From Pedobacter sp. MR2016-24 (lineage in GTDB: Bacteria; Bacteroidota; Bacteroidia; Sphingobacteriales; Sphingobacteriaceae): 64,000 nucleotides of DNA. The translations under genes and the position numbers were made by a program. Positions 62,791 to 64,000 of the stretch are shown one piece after another. Position 1 is the first letter of the stretch, and each line of letters opens with the position of its first letter. The notes beneath the pieces were generated by a model. It did no database searches, was not told where the DNA came from, and saw nothing but the letters and a program-made list of their open reading frames with translations. The stretch lies in contig NZ_JAPIVO010000001.1 of assembly GCF_026239655.1 (NCBI RefSeq), positions 620,001-684,000 of the forward strand, given 5' to 3'.

Positions 62791-64000
62791 TTACAATGGA
62801 ATGTTTCCATGTTTCTTGCGCGGTGTGTTTACTACTTTGTTTTCGAGCATTTTAAAAGCCCTGATCAATTTTAAACGTGTAATGGATGGTGTGATCACTT
62901 CATCTACGAAACCCCTTTCAGCAGCACGATAAGGATTGGCAAATGTATCAGCATACAGCTTCTCTTTTTCCACCAGTTTTGCTGCAGGATCTGCGGCAGT
63001 GCTGATCTCTTTTTTGAAGATAATTTCTGCTGCTCCTTTTGCACCCATCACGGCTATTTCGGCGGTAGGCCATGCATAGTTCAAATCAGCACCAATGTGC
63101 TTGGAATTCATCACATCATAAGCTCCGCCATATGCTTTTCTGGTAATGACCGTAATTCGCGGTACGGTGGCTTCACTAAAGGCATAGAGTAACTTTGCAC
63201 CATTGGTGATAATGCCATTCCATTCCTGATCAGTCCCTGGCAAGAATCCGGGAACATCCTCTAAGACCAGTAAAGGAATATTAAAGCAATCGCAGAACCT
63301 CACAAAACGGGCAGCTTTAACAGAGGCATGGTTGTCCAGTACTCCTGCAAGATAGGCAGGCTGATTAGCCACAATCCCTATACTTCTTCCTGCCAGTCTG
63401 GCAAATCCGACTACGATATTCTCCGCATAATTTTTATGTACTTCAAGAAAACTTTCTTCATCAGCAAGCTGATCGATTATTCCACGCACATCATAAGGCT
63501 GATTTGCATTTTCTGGAATGATTTCATTGAGTACCGGACGTGATTCTTCCTGGTCCTGATCATAGACTAATAAAGCCGGCATTTCTTCACAATTCTGAGG
63601 CATGTAACTGAGTAATTTTTTGACATGACTGATCGCATCAAGCTCATTTGCACAGGCAAAATGGGTAACTCCGGATTTGGTAGCGTGCGTACCTGCACCA
63701 CCCAATTCTTCTGAACTTACCTGTTCATGGGTAACTGTTTTGACTACATTCGGACCGGTCACGAACATATAGGAAGTATGCTCTACCATCAGGATAAAGT
63801 CAGTAATTGCCGGTGAGTAAACGGCACCTCCCGCGCAAGGGCCCATGATGGCAGAAAGCTGGGGGATCACACCTGAAGCCTGTACATTGCGGTAAAAAAT
63901 ATCAGCATAGCCGCCCAATGAAACCACGCCTTCCTGGATACGGGCACCGCCGCTATCATTTAATCCGATTAAAGGCGCACCATTTTTCAATGCCATTTCC
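62791..64000 (-). CDS. Acyl-CoA carboxylase beta (carboxyltransferase) subunit, 5'-truncated by the window edge
   Basis: The frame is open to the right edge; about 402 residues of a protein usually near 515 are visible. It holds the N-terminal half's end ([60 protein letters not shown]) and the C-terminal half ([56 protein letters not shown]). This is the decarboxylase/carboxyltransferase family; the [10 protein letters not shown] loop resembles propionyl-CoA carboxylase beta chains. It probably works in propionyl-CoA to methylmalonyl-CoA conversion, but acetyl- or other acyl-CoA use is not excluded. Biotin-carrier subunits are not in the window. Confidence 0.92.
   Translation of the reverse strand, partial: EMALKNGAPLIGLNDSGGARIQEGVVSLGGYADIFYRNVQASGVIPQLSAIMGPCAGGAVYSPAITDFILMVEHTSYMFVTGPNVVKTVTHEQVSSEELGGAGTHATKSGVTHFACANELDAISHVKKLLSYMPQNCEEMPALLVYDQDQEESRPVLNEIIPENANQPYDVRGIIDQLADEESFLEVHKNYAENIVVGFARLAGRSIGIVANQPAYLAGVLDNHASVKAARFVRFCDCFNIPLLVLEDVPGFLPGTDQEWNGIITNGAKLLYAFSEATVPRITVITRKAYGGAYDVMNSKHIGADLNYAWPTAEIAVMGAKGAAEIIFKKEISTAADPAAKLVEKEKLYADTFANPYRAAERGFVDEVITPSITRLKLIRAFKMLENKVVNTPRKKHGNIPL

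Noticed and set aside
1-64000. CRISPR arrays, insertion sequences, prophage, integron or att sites
   Set aside because: No regularly spaced repeats, transposase, integrase or recombinase motifs were seen; tRNA-Gln has no repeat of its 3' end nearby in this window.

Overview
The window is chromosomal DNA from a member of the Bacteroidota, most likely a sphingobacterium close to Pedobacter. Supporting signs are a SusC/SusD/SusE outer-membrane glycan-uptake set, the Bacteroidota promoter pattern (TTTG, about 19 bp, TAnnTTTG) in front of several transcripts, a near absence of Shine-Dalgarno sequences, DUF2723 and DUF2027 proteins, and ribosomal proteins with the tails usual in this phylum. Assignment to genus is inference. 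Most of the window is core genome. I see no insertion sequence, prophage, CRISPR array or integron.

Layout. (1) 1-13369: a maltodextrin locus. SusC (5' end outside the window), SusD and SusE bind and import oligosaccharides. Two exported GH13 amylases trim them, an MFS permease moves the product into the cytoplasm, and a GH65 phosphorylase plus beta-phosphoglucomutase convert it to glucose 6-phosphate. A terminator at 5236-5262 splits the uptake genes from the enzyme genes. (2) 13444-16723: an exported S10 serine carboxypeptidase, accA, a 447-bp gap with a possible gene remnant, and a small SymE-like gene. (3) 16745-22584: a large DUF2723 membrane protein, tRNA-Gln(UUG), prs, rplY (L25) and pth. 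(4) 22589-30866, minus strand: a signalling block (CHASE3/GAF hybrid kinase with three receivers, CheR methyltransferase, receiver-kinase-receiver hybrid) followed by a LytS/LytT-type pair. (5) 30995-36461: an ArsC/Spx-like protein, a carboxypeptidase-regulatory-like exported protein, an M1 peptidase, an MscS-type channel coupled to a DUF2027 protein, and a VF530 family protein.

(6) 36522-57306: the ribosomal protein super-cluster in two blocks. rpsL-rpsG-fusA-rpsJ is closed by a strong terminator. About 2 kb of unrelated genes follow (coiled-coil membrane protein, TauE/SafE permease, DUF1634). A new promoter then drives rplC through rplQ, including secY, map, infA and rpoA; rpmD and rpmJ are present as short genes. 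Several intergenic gaps in this cluster (before rpsJ, rpmC, rpsH, rplO, rpsM, rpoA and rplQ) can fold into hairpins, and they are the best candidates here for undescribed regulatory RNA. (7) 57333-64000: a SAM methyltransferase, dnaK, a sugar-nucleotidyltransferase, an M42 aminopeptidase whose start codon lies in a 14-bp inverted repeat, and the 3' part of an acyl-CoA carboxylase beta subunit.

No plainly new multi-gene system is visible. The items most worth follow-up are the hairpin-bearing gaps in the ribosomal cluster, the split between rpsJ and rplC, the SymE-like gene beside a degraded ORF, the start-codon hairpin of the M42 gene, and the kinase-CheR-kinase block that lacks CheB.
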